DNA of 64,000 nt from Nocardia sp. CDC159 (GTDB lineage Bacteria; Actinomycetota; Actinomycetes; Mycobacteriales; Mycobacteriaceae). The notes under the pieces are model-generated. The model did no database searches. It was not told the DNA's origin and saw nothing but the letters and a program-made list of their open reading frames with translations. Positions 1 through 7,305 of this stretch are shown one piece after another. Where the stretch lies: positions 1 through 64,000 of the forward strand of contig NZ_JAMRXH010000020.1 in NCBI RefSeq assembly GCF_023740735.1, read 5' to 3'. Positions within the stretch are counted from its first letter, which is position 1, and the number at the start of each line of letters is the position of its first letter. A program made the translations under genes and the position numbers.

Positions 1-125
1 CAACCGGCTCAAACAATTCCGGGAGCTGGCCACCCGCTACGCCAAACGCGCCGCCTACTACCAGGCCGAACTCACCATCGCCGCCATCATCCTCTGGCTG
101 CGATGACTTACAGGACACGCCCTAG
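1..125 (+). mobile_element. Right end of an IS5-like insertion sequence with terminal inverted repeat
   Basis: The transposase stop is followed at 106-125 by ACTTACAGGACACGCCCTAG, which has the form of the terminal inverted repeat of actinobacterial IS5-type elements (CTAGGGCGTGTCC... in the other direction). The element's left end and target duplication lie outside the window. The terminal CTAG at 122-125 supplies the stop codon of the neighbouring minus-strand gene. Confidence 0.7.
2..106 (+). CDS. IS5-family transposase, C-terminal end (cut by window)
   Basis: The frame is open from the window edge and ends at TGA 104-106. The last 34 residues (ending AAIILWLR) match the conserved C-terminus of IS5/IS1182-like transposases common in Streptomyces and Nocardia (a basic ELATRYxKRA segment, then a hydrophobic tail ending in LWLR). 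The catalytic DDE region lies outside the window, so activity cannot be judged. The frame stops right before the terminal inverted repeat, as expected for this IS type. Identification rests on 34 residues, so the family is probable and the exact IS unknown. Confidence 0.7.
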   Translation, partial: NRLKQFRELATRYAKRAAYYQAELTIAAIILWLR

Positions 126-871
126 TCCGACGCCGCCCGGCTGCCCAGTTCGGTGAGGAAGCGCCGGGCCAGGGTGTGGACCCGGATATTGTGCCGCTGC
201 GACTGCTCGACCAGCCGGGCGAAGGCCTCGTCGGCGGTACAGCCGTGGATGGCCATCAGCGCGCCCTTGGCCTGATCGATCTCCGCGCGCGTCTCCAGCG
301 CCCGCTCGAGCTGCGCGACCGATTCGCGCGCGGCCTGCCAGCGGCGGGCCGCGGCGATCGCCTGCCCGGCCGCGACCGAGTACAGATTCGTCAACCCCTC
401 GTCGAACGGATCGAAGGCACCGGCGTTGTGGCTGTAGATATTGAGCGAGCCGAGCAGCTGCACGCTCTCGGCGACCTCCACCAGCAGCGGTACCGACAGA
501 TAGGCGCGCACCCCGGCGCGGGCGGCGGAGGTGTCGAATTCCGGCCAGCGGTCGCGCTCGCGACCGATCTGCGCCCGCACCGGCCGCCGCAACCGCGCCG
601 ACTCCAGCGACGGGCCGCGATCGGACTCGTACTGCTCACGATCCAGCGGCACGGCATCGTCGGCGGTGCGGGCGACGGTGCGCCAAACCTGTTCCGACAG
701 TACGGTTATGCTCACCAGATCGGCGTCGGGCACCGCGCGGGCGGCCGCATGGGCCACCCGCGTCAGCGCCTGGCCGAGCGGTTCCTCCTTCGCGATGATC
801 TCGCGCAGCCCCGCCACGGCGCTCGATGTCGCGCCGAGCCGTAGCAAAGGGTCCGGGCGTGCTTCCCACAT
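122..871 (-). CDS. GAF and ANTAR domain-containing RNA-binding antiterminator
   Basis: Predicted signal-responsive antiterminator of 249 aa. Residues ~30-170 form a GAF sensor domain. Residues ~190-243 form an ANTAR domain with the typical start (EIDQAKGALM) and three-helix pattern; ANTAR domains bind paired RNA hairpins and prevent termination. The ATG at 869-871 has a good ribosome site (GGGAGG) about 9 nt upstream. The TAG stop (122-124) lies inside the inverted repeat of the adjacent IS, so the insertion may have trimmed or replaced the original C-terminus; the ANTAR helices look complete, so function may be intact. The GAF ligand and target RNAs are unknown. Confidence 0.9.
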   Translation of the reverse strand: MWEARPDPLLRLGATSSAVAGLREIIAKEEPLGQALTRVAHAAARAVPDADLVSITVLSEQVWRTVARTADDAVPLDREQYESDRGPSLESARLRRPVRAQIGRERDRWPEFDTSAARAGVRAYLSVPLLVEVAESVQLLGSLNIYSHNAGAFDPFDEGLTNLYSVAAGQAIAAARRWQAARESVAQLERALETRAEIDQAKGALMAIHGCTADEAFARLVEQSQRHNIRVHTLARRFLTELGSRAASD

Positions 872-947
872 CGCATACGCCTCCCGAATCTGCCCAGCGT
901 GACAACCCTCATTCGTCGCTGTGCCCGATTCGGCGGCGATTAATGAT

Positions 948-1454
948 TCAGATCCGCCGGAATATCCAACGGGATTGGGAGGTATCGGCGATCACGCCCT
1001 CGAGCAGGGTTCCGGCGGTGCCGGTCGTCTTGTTGGCGTAGATCTTCCGGGCCGGGTCGGCGACCAGGGCGATGCTGTGGCTCGGGCCGATCGGGTCGAT
1101 ATACCAGGTCTGTTCGGTTCCGGTACCGCACTCGGCCATTTCGACATCGCTGCTCGCCGCCCGGCGCAGTGCGGGCGCCAGGCACAGATCGCTCGCGACA
1201 TTGCGGATCTGGAAGATCGGGCGCGCGAACGAACCGCCTACGGGGGTGAGAACCCAATGATCCCAGCCGGTCTCGGAGTCGACCGCCCACACCGTGTGGT
1301 GGGTGCCGGGCACCACCCGGTAGGCCGGAACCGCCTCCCAGAAGATTCGATAGGTCGCATTGCGCTGCACCGCGTCCGCCGACGCCGGAACCGCGACCAC
1401 CCCCACCACAGCCAGACAACCACCCAGCATTCCGAATAATCGCCGAGCAACCAT
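948..1454 (-). CDS. Secreted beta-trefoil (ricin-type lectin-like) protein
   Basis: About 168 aa with a classic signal peptide (basic start, hydrophobic core, ASADA cleavage site near residue 28). The mature part shows a trefoil-like pattern with two cysteines (LCLAPA and MAECGTG) and a QTW motif, as in ricin-type lectin or actinohivin-like domains that bind sugars. I chose the ATG at 1452-1454 because GAAAGG sits 6 nt upstream; ATG at 1458-1460 or 1500-1502 are less likely. It stands alone between two minus-strand genes. Ligand unknown. The fold assignment is inference from a weak motif match; an unrelated small secreted protein is possible. Confidence 0.6.
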   Translation of the reverse strand: MVARRLFGMLGGCLAVVGVVAVPASADAVQRNATYRIFWEAVPAYRVVPGTHHTVWAVDSETGWDHWVLTPVGGSFARPIFQIRNVASDLCLAPALRRAASSDVEMAECGTGTEQTWYIDPIGPSHSIALVADPARKIYANKTTGTAGTLLEGVIADTSQSRWIFRRI

Positions 1455-1607
1455 CGACATCCTTTCGCACACCGAGGTATCGCTGCCGCGGATGGACAGC
1501 ATCTACTATTCGGTGCCGGGCTGTCGCTGGTTCGTACGGTTCGACCGAAAATCGGCCGAGTATGCCCTTATCATGGAGGTATCGCCTGGTCAGCAAGGGA
1601 TGAAGCT

Positions 1608-1997
1608 ATGGCCAAGATGACCACCGCCGAACTGCTCGAGGTCTTCAAGGGCATGACGCTGCTCGAGCTCTCGGAGTTCCTGACGGCATTCGAGGAGGAG
1701 TTCGGCGTGACCGCCGCCGCCCCCGTGCTCGGTGTTCCCGCCGCCGCCTCGGGCGCCGCCGCGGAGGCGGCGCCGGAGGAGCAGGACGAGTTCGACGTGA
1801 TCCTGGAATCCTTCGGGGACAAGAAGATTCAGGTCATCAAGGCGGTCCGGGAGATCGTGCCCGGACTGGGGCTGAAAGAGGCGAAGGATCTGGTCGAGGC
1901 GGCGCCGAAGGCGATTCTGGAGAAGCTCGACAAGGATGCCGCCGAGGCGGCCAAGGCCAAGCTCGAAAGCGTCGGCGCGCGTATGAGTTTGAAGTAG
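1608..1997 (+). CDS. rplL: Ribosomal protein bL12 (L7/L12) paralogue, isolated copy
   Basis: 129 aa, the normal L7/L12 length. Residues 1-32 are the dimerisation/uL10-binding helix pair (LLELSEFLTAFEEEFGV), ~33-58 an Ala/Pro/Glu hinge, and ~60-129 the factor-binding C-terminal domain with the conserved DKKIQVIKAVREI and GLGLKEAKDLVE segments. L12 recruits elongation factors to the ribosome. The housekeeping gene normally follows rplJ; no rplJ or rpo gene is here, so this is probably a second copy. Differences from the canonical actinobacterial sequence (FKGMT, ESFGD, IVPGLGL, an ARMSLK tail) fit a diverged paralogue. The ATG is preceded by AAGGGATGA. Confidence 0.85.
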   Translation: MAKMTTAELLEVFKGMTLLELSEFLTAFEEEFGVTAAAPVLGVPAAASGAAAEAAPEEQDEFDVILESFGDKKIQVIKAVREIVPGLGLKEAKDLVEAAPKAILEKLDKDAAEAAKAKLESVGARMSLK

Positions 1998-1999
1998 GG

Positions 2000-2035
2000 C
2001 CCACGATCTCGGCGATCACGGCCGGAGCCCGGTGG
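2000..2035. terminator. Possible bidirectional hairpin between convergent rplL and helR
   Basis: GCCCAC (2000-2005) and GTGGGC (2030-2035) can pair across a GC-rich loop just after the rplL stop and over the last codons of the convergent helicase gene. There is no U-tract. Weak evidence. Confidence 0.35.
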
Positions 2036-4211
2036 GCAACGGTTGCGCATGCACGATGTGCAGCCGCTGCGTCGCCCGGGTGAGCGCGACATACAGATCG
2101 GCCGCGCCGTAGTCGGAGCCGTCCAGGATCGCGCTCGGCTCGACCAGCACGACCACATCGAATTCCAGCCCCTTGGCCGCCGCCGGGGTGATGACCGGAC
2201 CGTCCGGATCCAGCGCGCAACCCGCCGGGGCGATCACCGCCAGCGAACCGGTCGCGGGTGCGGCGTCGCGAACCAGCTCGGCAACGGCGGCGGCGAGCCC
2301 GGCCGCCGAAACCTCCGTCCACGTCGGCTCGAATCCGTTGTGGCGTACTAATTTCGGCATCGGCGCGGTCGGATCCAGCCGCTCGAGCACCCGCCCCGCC
2401 ACGGCCATGATCTCCCCCGGCGTGCGGTAGTTGATCGACAGCGTCCGGTAGGCCCACCGGTTCGGTGTGTACCGGTCGAACATCTGCCCCCAGGTGTGCG
2501 CGCCCGCGGGCGAGCGGCGCTGCGCGCGGTCGCCGACGATCGTCATCGACCTGCTCGGACAGCGGCGCATGATCACCCGCCAATCCAGTTCCGACAGTTC
2601 CTGGGCCTCGTCCACCACCACGTGGCCGTAGGTCCAATCCCGGTCGGCGGCAGCGCGTTCGGCCAGGGTCCGATGATCGCGTTCGGTCTGCCGTTCGGCC
2701 AGGGCCTCCGCATCGATGGCATCGGTGACCCGCAGTTCGTCGTCGCCGTACTCCTCGTCGGGGTTGTCGATGATCGACAGCACCTCCCTGGCGTATTCGA
2801 GGCGGGCCGCACGCTCCCGCGCGGCCGCCGCCCGCTCCGCGCGCCGATCCACGCCGAGCAGTTCCGCGGCCTCGTCGAGTAGCGGCACATCCGAAATCGT
2901 CCAGGCCGCACCGTCTTCCCGCAGCAGCAGCTCCCGGTCCGCCTCCGGCAGGGCCGCCGTGGCGGCCGCCAGCCGAGTTTCCGAGGTGAACAGATCCGAC
3001 AGCAGTCGCTGCGGAGTGAGATCGGGCCACAGCCGGTCCAGTACCGCCCGCACCTCGGCGTGTTCGGCCAGCTCCGCCCGCGCGTCCCGGGCCAGCTCGG
3101 CGCGCAGCGCCCGGTCCCGCCGGGTGAGCCAGCCCTCGCCGATACTCCTCACCGCACGCTCGGTGAGCCCGTCCAGCAGGCGCTCGTGGAATACCGCGCG
3201 CGCCTCGTTGTGCGGCAGACCGGTGGCCCGGGCGTGCCGCCGCGCGACCGCCACGACCTCCTCGTCCACCTCGACCGTCACATCGCTCAGCGCGACCGGA
3301 ATCGGGAAGTCGGGCAGTTCCTGACGATCGGCCACCGCCGCCGTCAGCACCTCGAGCATGGCGCGAGATCCCTTGACCCGCTTGACCTCCGGCGCGTCCT
3401 CTCGATCGGTGCGCACCCCGGGGAAGAGTTCGCCGGGGGTCGCGAAGACCACATCGGTCTCCCCCAGCGACGGCAGCACATTGCCGATGAAGTCGAGGAA
3501 GGCCGGGTTGGGACCGATCACCAGAACACCCTGCCGCGAGAGCTGTTCGCGCCGGGCGTAGAGCAGATACGCGACCCGATGCAGCGCGACCGCGGTCTTG
3601 CCGGTCCCCGGCCCGCCCTCGATCACCAGGATGCCCGCATGCGGCAGCCGGATGATCTCGTCCTGTTCGGCCTGGATCGTGGAAACGATGTCGCGCATGG
3701 TCTGCTCGCGCGGTGCGTCCAGGGCCGCTAGCAGTGCGGCGTCTGGATCGGCCCCGTCGGCGCCGAGATCGAATACGTCGTCGTGGAAACCGAGAATCTC
3801 GCGACCGCGCGTGCGCAGATGCCGACGCCGCCGCACCCCCTCGGTGCAGGCGACCGTCGCGGTATAGAACGGCCGGGCCGCGGGCGCCCGCCAGTCCAGC
3901 AGATACGGCTCGTAGTCACGCGTTTCGTCGAACAGGCCGATGCGGCCCACATAGATCGTCCCGTCCGCGCCGTCGAGGCGGCCGAAGCACAGCCCGTTCT
4001 CCGCCGCGTGATAGCGACTCACCGCATCGCTCAGCGTGCCGACCGCCACCTCGCGCTGCCAGCGGTCCTGTCCGGTCGCCGCGTGGTTCTCGCGCAGCGT
4101 GCGGTTCAGGTCGTCCGAGGAGGCCCGTCGGACCGCATCCAATTTCTCGTAGAGAAATGCGCCGTGTGCGCGTTCGGCCGCCAATTCGGCCTCGTAGTCG
4201 AATTTTGACAA
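2016..4211 (-). CDS. helR: HelD/HelR-type RNA polymerase-recycling ATPase (UvrD/Rep-like)
   Basis: About 731 aa SF1 helicase-fold ATPase. The N-terminal ~100 residues are helical, followed by the HelD signature (IYVGRIGL, LLDWRAPAARPFY) and a Walker A (GGPGTGKT, about residues 199-206 from the proposed start). Walker B is VVVDEAQELS, followed by GDRAQRR, and late motifs include SINYRTPGEI and LYVALTRA. HelD proteins pull apart stalled RNA polymerase; actinobacterial HelR homologues also displace rifamycin and give tolerance. Start: TTG at 4209-4211 has GAGG 5 nt upstream and gives MSKFDYEAEL, like homologues; an upstream ATG at 4346 would add 45 non-conserved residues. A likely promoter (AAGACA-17 nt-TATATT) lies just upstream. 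Whether it acts on rifamycins is inference. Confidence 0.87.
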   Translation of the reverse strand: MSKFDYEAELAAERAHGAFLYEKLDAVRRASSDDLNRTLRENHAATGQDRWQREVAVGTLSDAVSRYHAAENGLCFGRLDGADGTIYVGRIGLFDETRDYEPYLLDWRAPAARPFYTATVACTEGVRRRRHLRTRGREILGFHDDVFDLGADGADPDAALLAALDAPREQTMRDIVSTIQAEQDEIIRLPHAGILVIEGGPGTGKTAVALHRVAYLLYARREQLSRQGVLVIGPNPAFLDFIGNVLPSLGETDVVFATPGELFPGVRTDREDAPEVKRVKGSRAMLEVLTAAVADRQELPDFPIPVALSDVTVEVDEEVVAVARRHARATGLPHNEARAVFHERLLDGLTERAVRSIGEGWLTRRDRALRAELARDARAELAEHAEVRAVLDRLWPDLTPQRLLSDLFTSETRLAAATAALPEADRELLLREDGAAWTISDVPLLDEAAELLGVDRRAERAAAARERAARLEYAREVLSIIDNPDEEYGDDELRVTDAIDAEALAERQTERDHRTLAERAAADRDWTYGHVVVDEAQELSELDWRVIMRRCPSRSMTIVGDRAQRRSPAGAHTWGQMFDRYTPNRWAYRTLSINYRTPGEIMAVAGRVLERLDPTAPMPKLVRHNGFEPTWTEVSAAGLAAAVAELVRDAAPATGSLAVIAPAGCALDPDGPVITPAAAKGLEFDVVVLVEPSAILDGSDYGAADLYVALTRATQRLHIVHAQPLPTGLRP

Positions 4212-4264
4212 AGCCACCTCGCTGTGCGATAATATAGGTGAAGATCTCTCGCGTGTCTTATTCG

Positions 4265-4281
4265 ATTGACCGTCTGTCAAT
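4265..4281. promoter_or_regulatory. Palindromic operator-like site upstream of helR
   Basis: ATTGAC-CGTCT-GTCAAT: 6-bp perfect arms with a 5-bp centre, in an AT-rich 71-bp gap between the hydrolase stop and the helR start, just upstream of the predicted helR -35/-10. The binding protein is unknown. It does not look like the published rifamycin-associated element, as far as I can recall that motif. Confidence 0.45.
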
Positions 4282-4282
4282 G

Positions 4283-5179
4283 TTAGAGAATTTTCCTCTG
4301 ATTCGAAAGAGTCAACTCCGCGATATTGTCGGCGAAGGTGTCCCACAGCTCGCGCGGTAGCGAATGGCCCATCCCCTCGAAAATCCGCAGTTTCGCGCCC
4401 GGGATCGCCTCGGCCGTCGCGCGCCCGCCGCTGATGTCGAACATCCGATCCTCGGTTCCGTGCATCACCAACGCCGGAACGTCCAGCTCCCGCAACCGCG
4501 GCGTGCGATCACCCGAGGCGACCACGGCCACGACCTGCCGCAGCATGGCCGAGCCGTCGTGGTCGCGATCCCACGCCCGGGCGGCGAGCTCGGCCGCGGC
4601 CTCGGCGTCGAAGGCGAATCCCGATCCTGCCAGCGCGCGGCCGAGCCGCACCCGCCACTCGACAAAACCCGCTCGATCCGGTGAGTTGGGTCCGGGAAGC
4701 TCGAACACACCGGGATCGGTCCTGCCGACCTCGGGATTTCCGGTGGTGGACAACATCGAGGTCAGCGAGCGCACCCGCCGCGGATAGTCGATCGCCATCG
4801 TCTGGCCGATCATCGCGCCCTGCGAGGCGCCCACGATGTGCGCGCTCTCGTGGCCGAGCGCATCGAGCAGCCCGACGGTATCGGCGGCCATATCCGACAG
4901 CGTGTACGGCACGGTCGAGAAGTCCCCGGCCAGCACCGCCGGAAAATCCGGCGGCGGCACGTCGGAGAAATGCGTCGACCGGCCCGCATCCCGATTGTCG
5001 AACCGAATCACCTGCAGCCCGCGCTCGACCAGCCCCGCACACAAACCATTCGGCCAATTGATCAATTGCGCACCCGCGCCCATGATCAATAACACCGGCG
5101 GGTGCTCCGGATCGCCGCATCGTTCGTAGGCGATGTCGATCTTCGCCGGACCGACTCCGCGCGCCATTTCCTCGGCCAT
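4283..5179 (-). CDS. Alpha/beta hydrolase
   Basis: 298 aa single-domain alpha/beta hydrolase of the lipase/aromatase-decarboxylation type (RdmC/DhaA-like topology). The nucleophile elbow is GASQG (Ser ~119), the oxyanion region LLIMGAGAQ (~31-39), the acid HGTEDRMFD (~Asp 246) and the histidine GMGHSLP (~271). No signal peptide, so cytoplasmic. The ATG has a strong AGGAGGGG site 5-6 nt upstream. It lies 71 bp before helR on the same strand and may be read through into it. The ~320-bp leader upstream may hold a riboswitch (see separate entry). The substrate cannot be told. Confidence 0.85.
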   Translation of the reverse strand: MAEEMARGVGPAKIDIAYERCGDPEHPPVLLIMGAGAQLINWPNGLCAGLVERGLQVIRFDNRDAGRSTHFSDVPPPDFPAVLAGDFSTVPYTLSDMAADTVGLLDALGHESAHIVGASQGAMIGQTMAIDYPRRVRSLTSMLSTTGNPEVGRTDPGVFELPGPNSPDRAGFVEWRVRLGRALAGSGFAFDAEAAAELAARAWDRDHDGSAMLRQVVAVVASGDRTPRLRELDVPALVMHGTEDRMFDISGGRATAEAIPGAKLRIFEGMGHSLPRELWDTFADNIAELTLSNQRKIL

Positions 5180-5289
5180 TTTCTCCCCTCCTGTTCCACT
5201 CGTGCTCCGGGCGACGAGTATGGACCCTCGAGGGGGCCTTGCGGCAAGAGGGTACAGCGGCTATACATTTGAGTGGGAAGAAAAATTGT

Positions 5290-5440
5290 TCCCAGCGCGG
5301 TCGACTTCGCAGCCTCTCCGATCAGCTGGCGTCTTGTCTCCCGATTCCGGGATCCACCCGCGGTACGGCCCGGCCGCACACTACCGGGTTTCCCCTTCCC
5401 GCAACGGCTTTCACCTCTCGGCCCCTCGGGCGGTCACGTC
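5290..5440 (-). promoter_or_regulatory. Candidate structured leader (ydaO/c-di-AMP riboswitch-like)
   Basis: The 325-bp gap 5180-5504 holds no convincing gene. On the minus strand it shows, in order, GGGGAAACCC (complement of ~5388-5397), GGGTGGATCC (~5352-5361) and a CGCCAGCTGATCGG/GAGGC block (~5312-5332). This is the order and rough content of the ydaO-yuaA core as I recall it (GGAACCC, GGGGTGAATCC, CCGTCAGCTAACC..AGGC). Several consensus positions differ (GGATCC instead of GAATCC). Downstream, GGGAA...TTCCC around a T-rich loop (~5275-5293) could be a switch hairpin. The gene downstream is the hydrolase at 5179. No folding or covariance could be run. Confidence 0.35.
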
Positions 5441-5504
5441 ATGCGGGGCGTCCACCCGCAAGGGGGTCGAGTAGCGGGTGCGAGATACCTTGCGGCGCTG
5501 ACAG

Positions 5505-6302
5505 CTAGCTCCGTTGCGACAGGTGCCGACGGAACCAGGTGACCAGACCAGCATCCACCTCGCGGGCCAGGGGCAGCTGTGGTGCGGGCTCGATGCCCGG
5601 CTCGTCGGCGAGCGGATGCGCCAGGCCGGGTATCGACAGCAATTCGGCCCGATCCCCCACCGCCTCCACCAGGCGCATCGCATCGGCACGCAGCGCCGGA
5701 TGATCCAGCTCGCCGCTGACGACCAGCAGCGGTGCGCGCGCCGCGATGGCCTTCGCCTTGGCGATGAAGTCCAGGCTTTCCACGACCCGCTCGGACTCGG
5801 CGTCGTAGGGATAGCCACCCGGGAACAGATCCACGACCGAGCGCATCCGGATAGCGGCGTTCACGACGGCACCGGCGAAGACCGGAATATCGGTCTCGGC
5901 CAGGATCCGCAGCGCCACGGCCCCACCCAGCGAACCACCGAGCACCCCGATCGGGCCGTCGTCGACCGGCAGCTGCGCGCGAATCGAGGCCAGCGCCGCC
6001 GGGAATTCCTCGCACGCCTGCCGGACGAACGGGTGCAGGAACAACATCAGCGGATCCTTGCTGAACAGCTCCACAATGGCATCGGTCTTGCCGTCCACCA
6101 TCCGCGCACCGCACATCGGCATGCCCAGATGCACCCGCCACGCGGGGAGCCCGTCCATCGGCAATGCCGCGGCGAAGGCGGCATCCGACCTCGGCGCATC
6201 CAGCATGTGCCAGGTGACGATCAGAGCGGCGGCCCCGTCGCCGTCCGGCGGTAGAGCGGTGAACGGCACGCCCGCGGCGGTACCCGTGATCGGTGAACGC
6301 AT
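5505..6302 (-). CDS. Alpha/beta hydrolase (dienelactone hydrolase/esterase-like)
   Basis: 265 aa from the ATG at 6300-6302; an upstream in-frame start at 6353 would add 17 poorly supported residues. The elbow GGSLGG puts the nucleophile Ser near residue 124; SGELDHPA and GLAHPLAD hold the likely acid and histidine. No signal peptide or membrane segment. It lies 86 bp downstream of the methyltransferase on the same strand and could be the last gene of the cluster that begins at 10843, but the ribosome site is weak and the gaps are long. Substrate unknown. Confidence 0.75.
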   Translation of the reverse strand: MRSPITGTAAGVPFTALPPDGDGAAALIVTWHMLDAPRSDAAFAAALPMDGLPAWRVHLGMPMCGARMVDGKTDAIVELFSKDPLMLFLHPFVRQACEEFPAALASIRAQLPVDDGPIGVLGGSLGGAVALRILAETDIPVFAGAVVNAAIRMRSVVDLFPGGYPYDAESERVVESLDFIAKAKAIAARAPLLVVSGELDHPALRADAMRLVEAVGDRAELLSIPGLAHPLADEPGIEPAPQLPLAREVDAGLVTWFRRHLSQRS

Positions 6303-6388
6303 GCGGCCACGGTAGGCCAGCGGCCCGGCGGCCGGGAACGGGTTACGCCCCAAGCGAAATCGGCCGGGTTCACCACCGCCCTCGGCGC

Positions 6389-7192
6389 TCAGGGCACCCT
6401 GCCCCAGGCTTGGACGATGCGGGGGCAGCCCAGGAGGACGGCCGGATCGTCGGCTGCCGCGCGGAGGTCTGTGAGGATGTCCTCCAATTCTGCTGGGGTG
6501 GTGAGGTTTTCGGTCAGGGCGATGGGGGCGATGCCTTCCAGGGTCAGGACGCTGAGGTGTTTGGGAGCGTGGTCGAAGCCTGCGGGCTGGTGGATGAAGA
6601 TCTGGACGTCGGTGACGCCGGTCGCGCGCAGCAGGGCGGGGAGGCGGGGGCCGATCAGGGGATCGGCGCCGCGGCTCTGCGCGGTGCGGGTGTAGAGGTC
6701 GTGGTAGCGGCGGAAGGCGGGGCGGTCCGGATCGCAGAGGGGAGCACTGAAGTCGACGTCCTCCACGACCAGCAGAGCGCCGGGGCGCAATGCGGAGCGG
6801 ATGGCCGCGAGGGTGCCCGCGGGATCGGTGAGGTGGGACAGGAGGTAGCGGGCGTGGGCGAGATCGAAGGTCTCCGAGGGGGTTTCACGCATGGCGTCGG
6901 CGACGCGGTAGCAGATGTTGGGGCGGTCGCCGCGCTCCGCCTCGGCCAGTTCGACCTTGACCGGGTCGATATCGGTACCGAGGACCCAACCCGTCGGACC
7001 GACCAGGTCGGCCAGCAGCGCGGACACGTCCCCGCCGCCACAGCCCACATCCCAGCAGCGGTCGCCCACCCGAACCGGCAGCCGCGCGAACAGTGCGCGA
7101 GTCGTCGGCTCCATGATGGCGGCAAGCACGCGCAGCCGCTCACGGCCCTCGATTCCACCCCGAATGACATAGGAGTGGGATGGCTCGGACAT
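6389..7192 (-). CDS. Class I SAM-dependent methyltransferase
   Basis: 267 aa. Motif I is DVGCGGGD (residues 48-55), motif II ends in GTDIDP, and LSHLTDPAGTLAAI with LRPGALLVVEDVDF form the usual post-motif strands of small-molecule methyltransferases (UbiE/Methyltransf_25 type). The ATG at 7190-7192 is chosen because GGGGAG lies 5 nt upstream; the upstream ATG at 7207 has no site. It starts 113 bp after the MFS exporter on the same strand, so it may tailor the product made by the HMGL/PanE genes, or be independent. Confidence 0.85.
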   Translation of the reverse strand: MSEPSHSYVIRGGIEGRERLRVLAAIMEPTTRALFARLPVRVGDRCWDVGCGGGDVSALLADLVGPTGWVLGTDIDPVKVELAEAERGDRPNICYRVADAMRETPSETFDLAHARYLLSHLTDPAGTLAAIRSALRPGALLVVEDVDFSAPLCDPDRPAFRRYHDLYTRTAQSRGADPLIGPRLPALLRATGVTDVQIFIHQPAGFDHAPKHLSVLTLEGIAPIALTENLTTPAELEDILTDLRAAADDPAVLLGCPRIVQAWGRVP

Positions 7193-7305
7193 ATCGCTCC
7201 CCCTCACTACGGCGTCGTCGACACTCAGCGGCGGCTACCGATGGTAGACATCCGCGCCCGCCCCGAAGGGTGCATTCGCGCCACCTCTTCGAGGAATTCG
7301 CGCGA

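Noticed and set aside
5180..5504. Cobalamin riboswitch in the hydrolase leader
   Set aside because: No GCCACTG/AGYCxGGxxACC boxes; the ydaO-like order fits better, though still weak.
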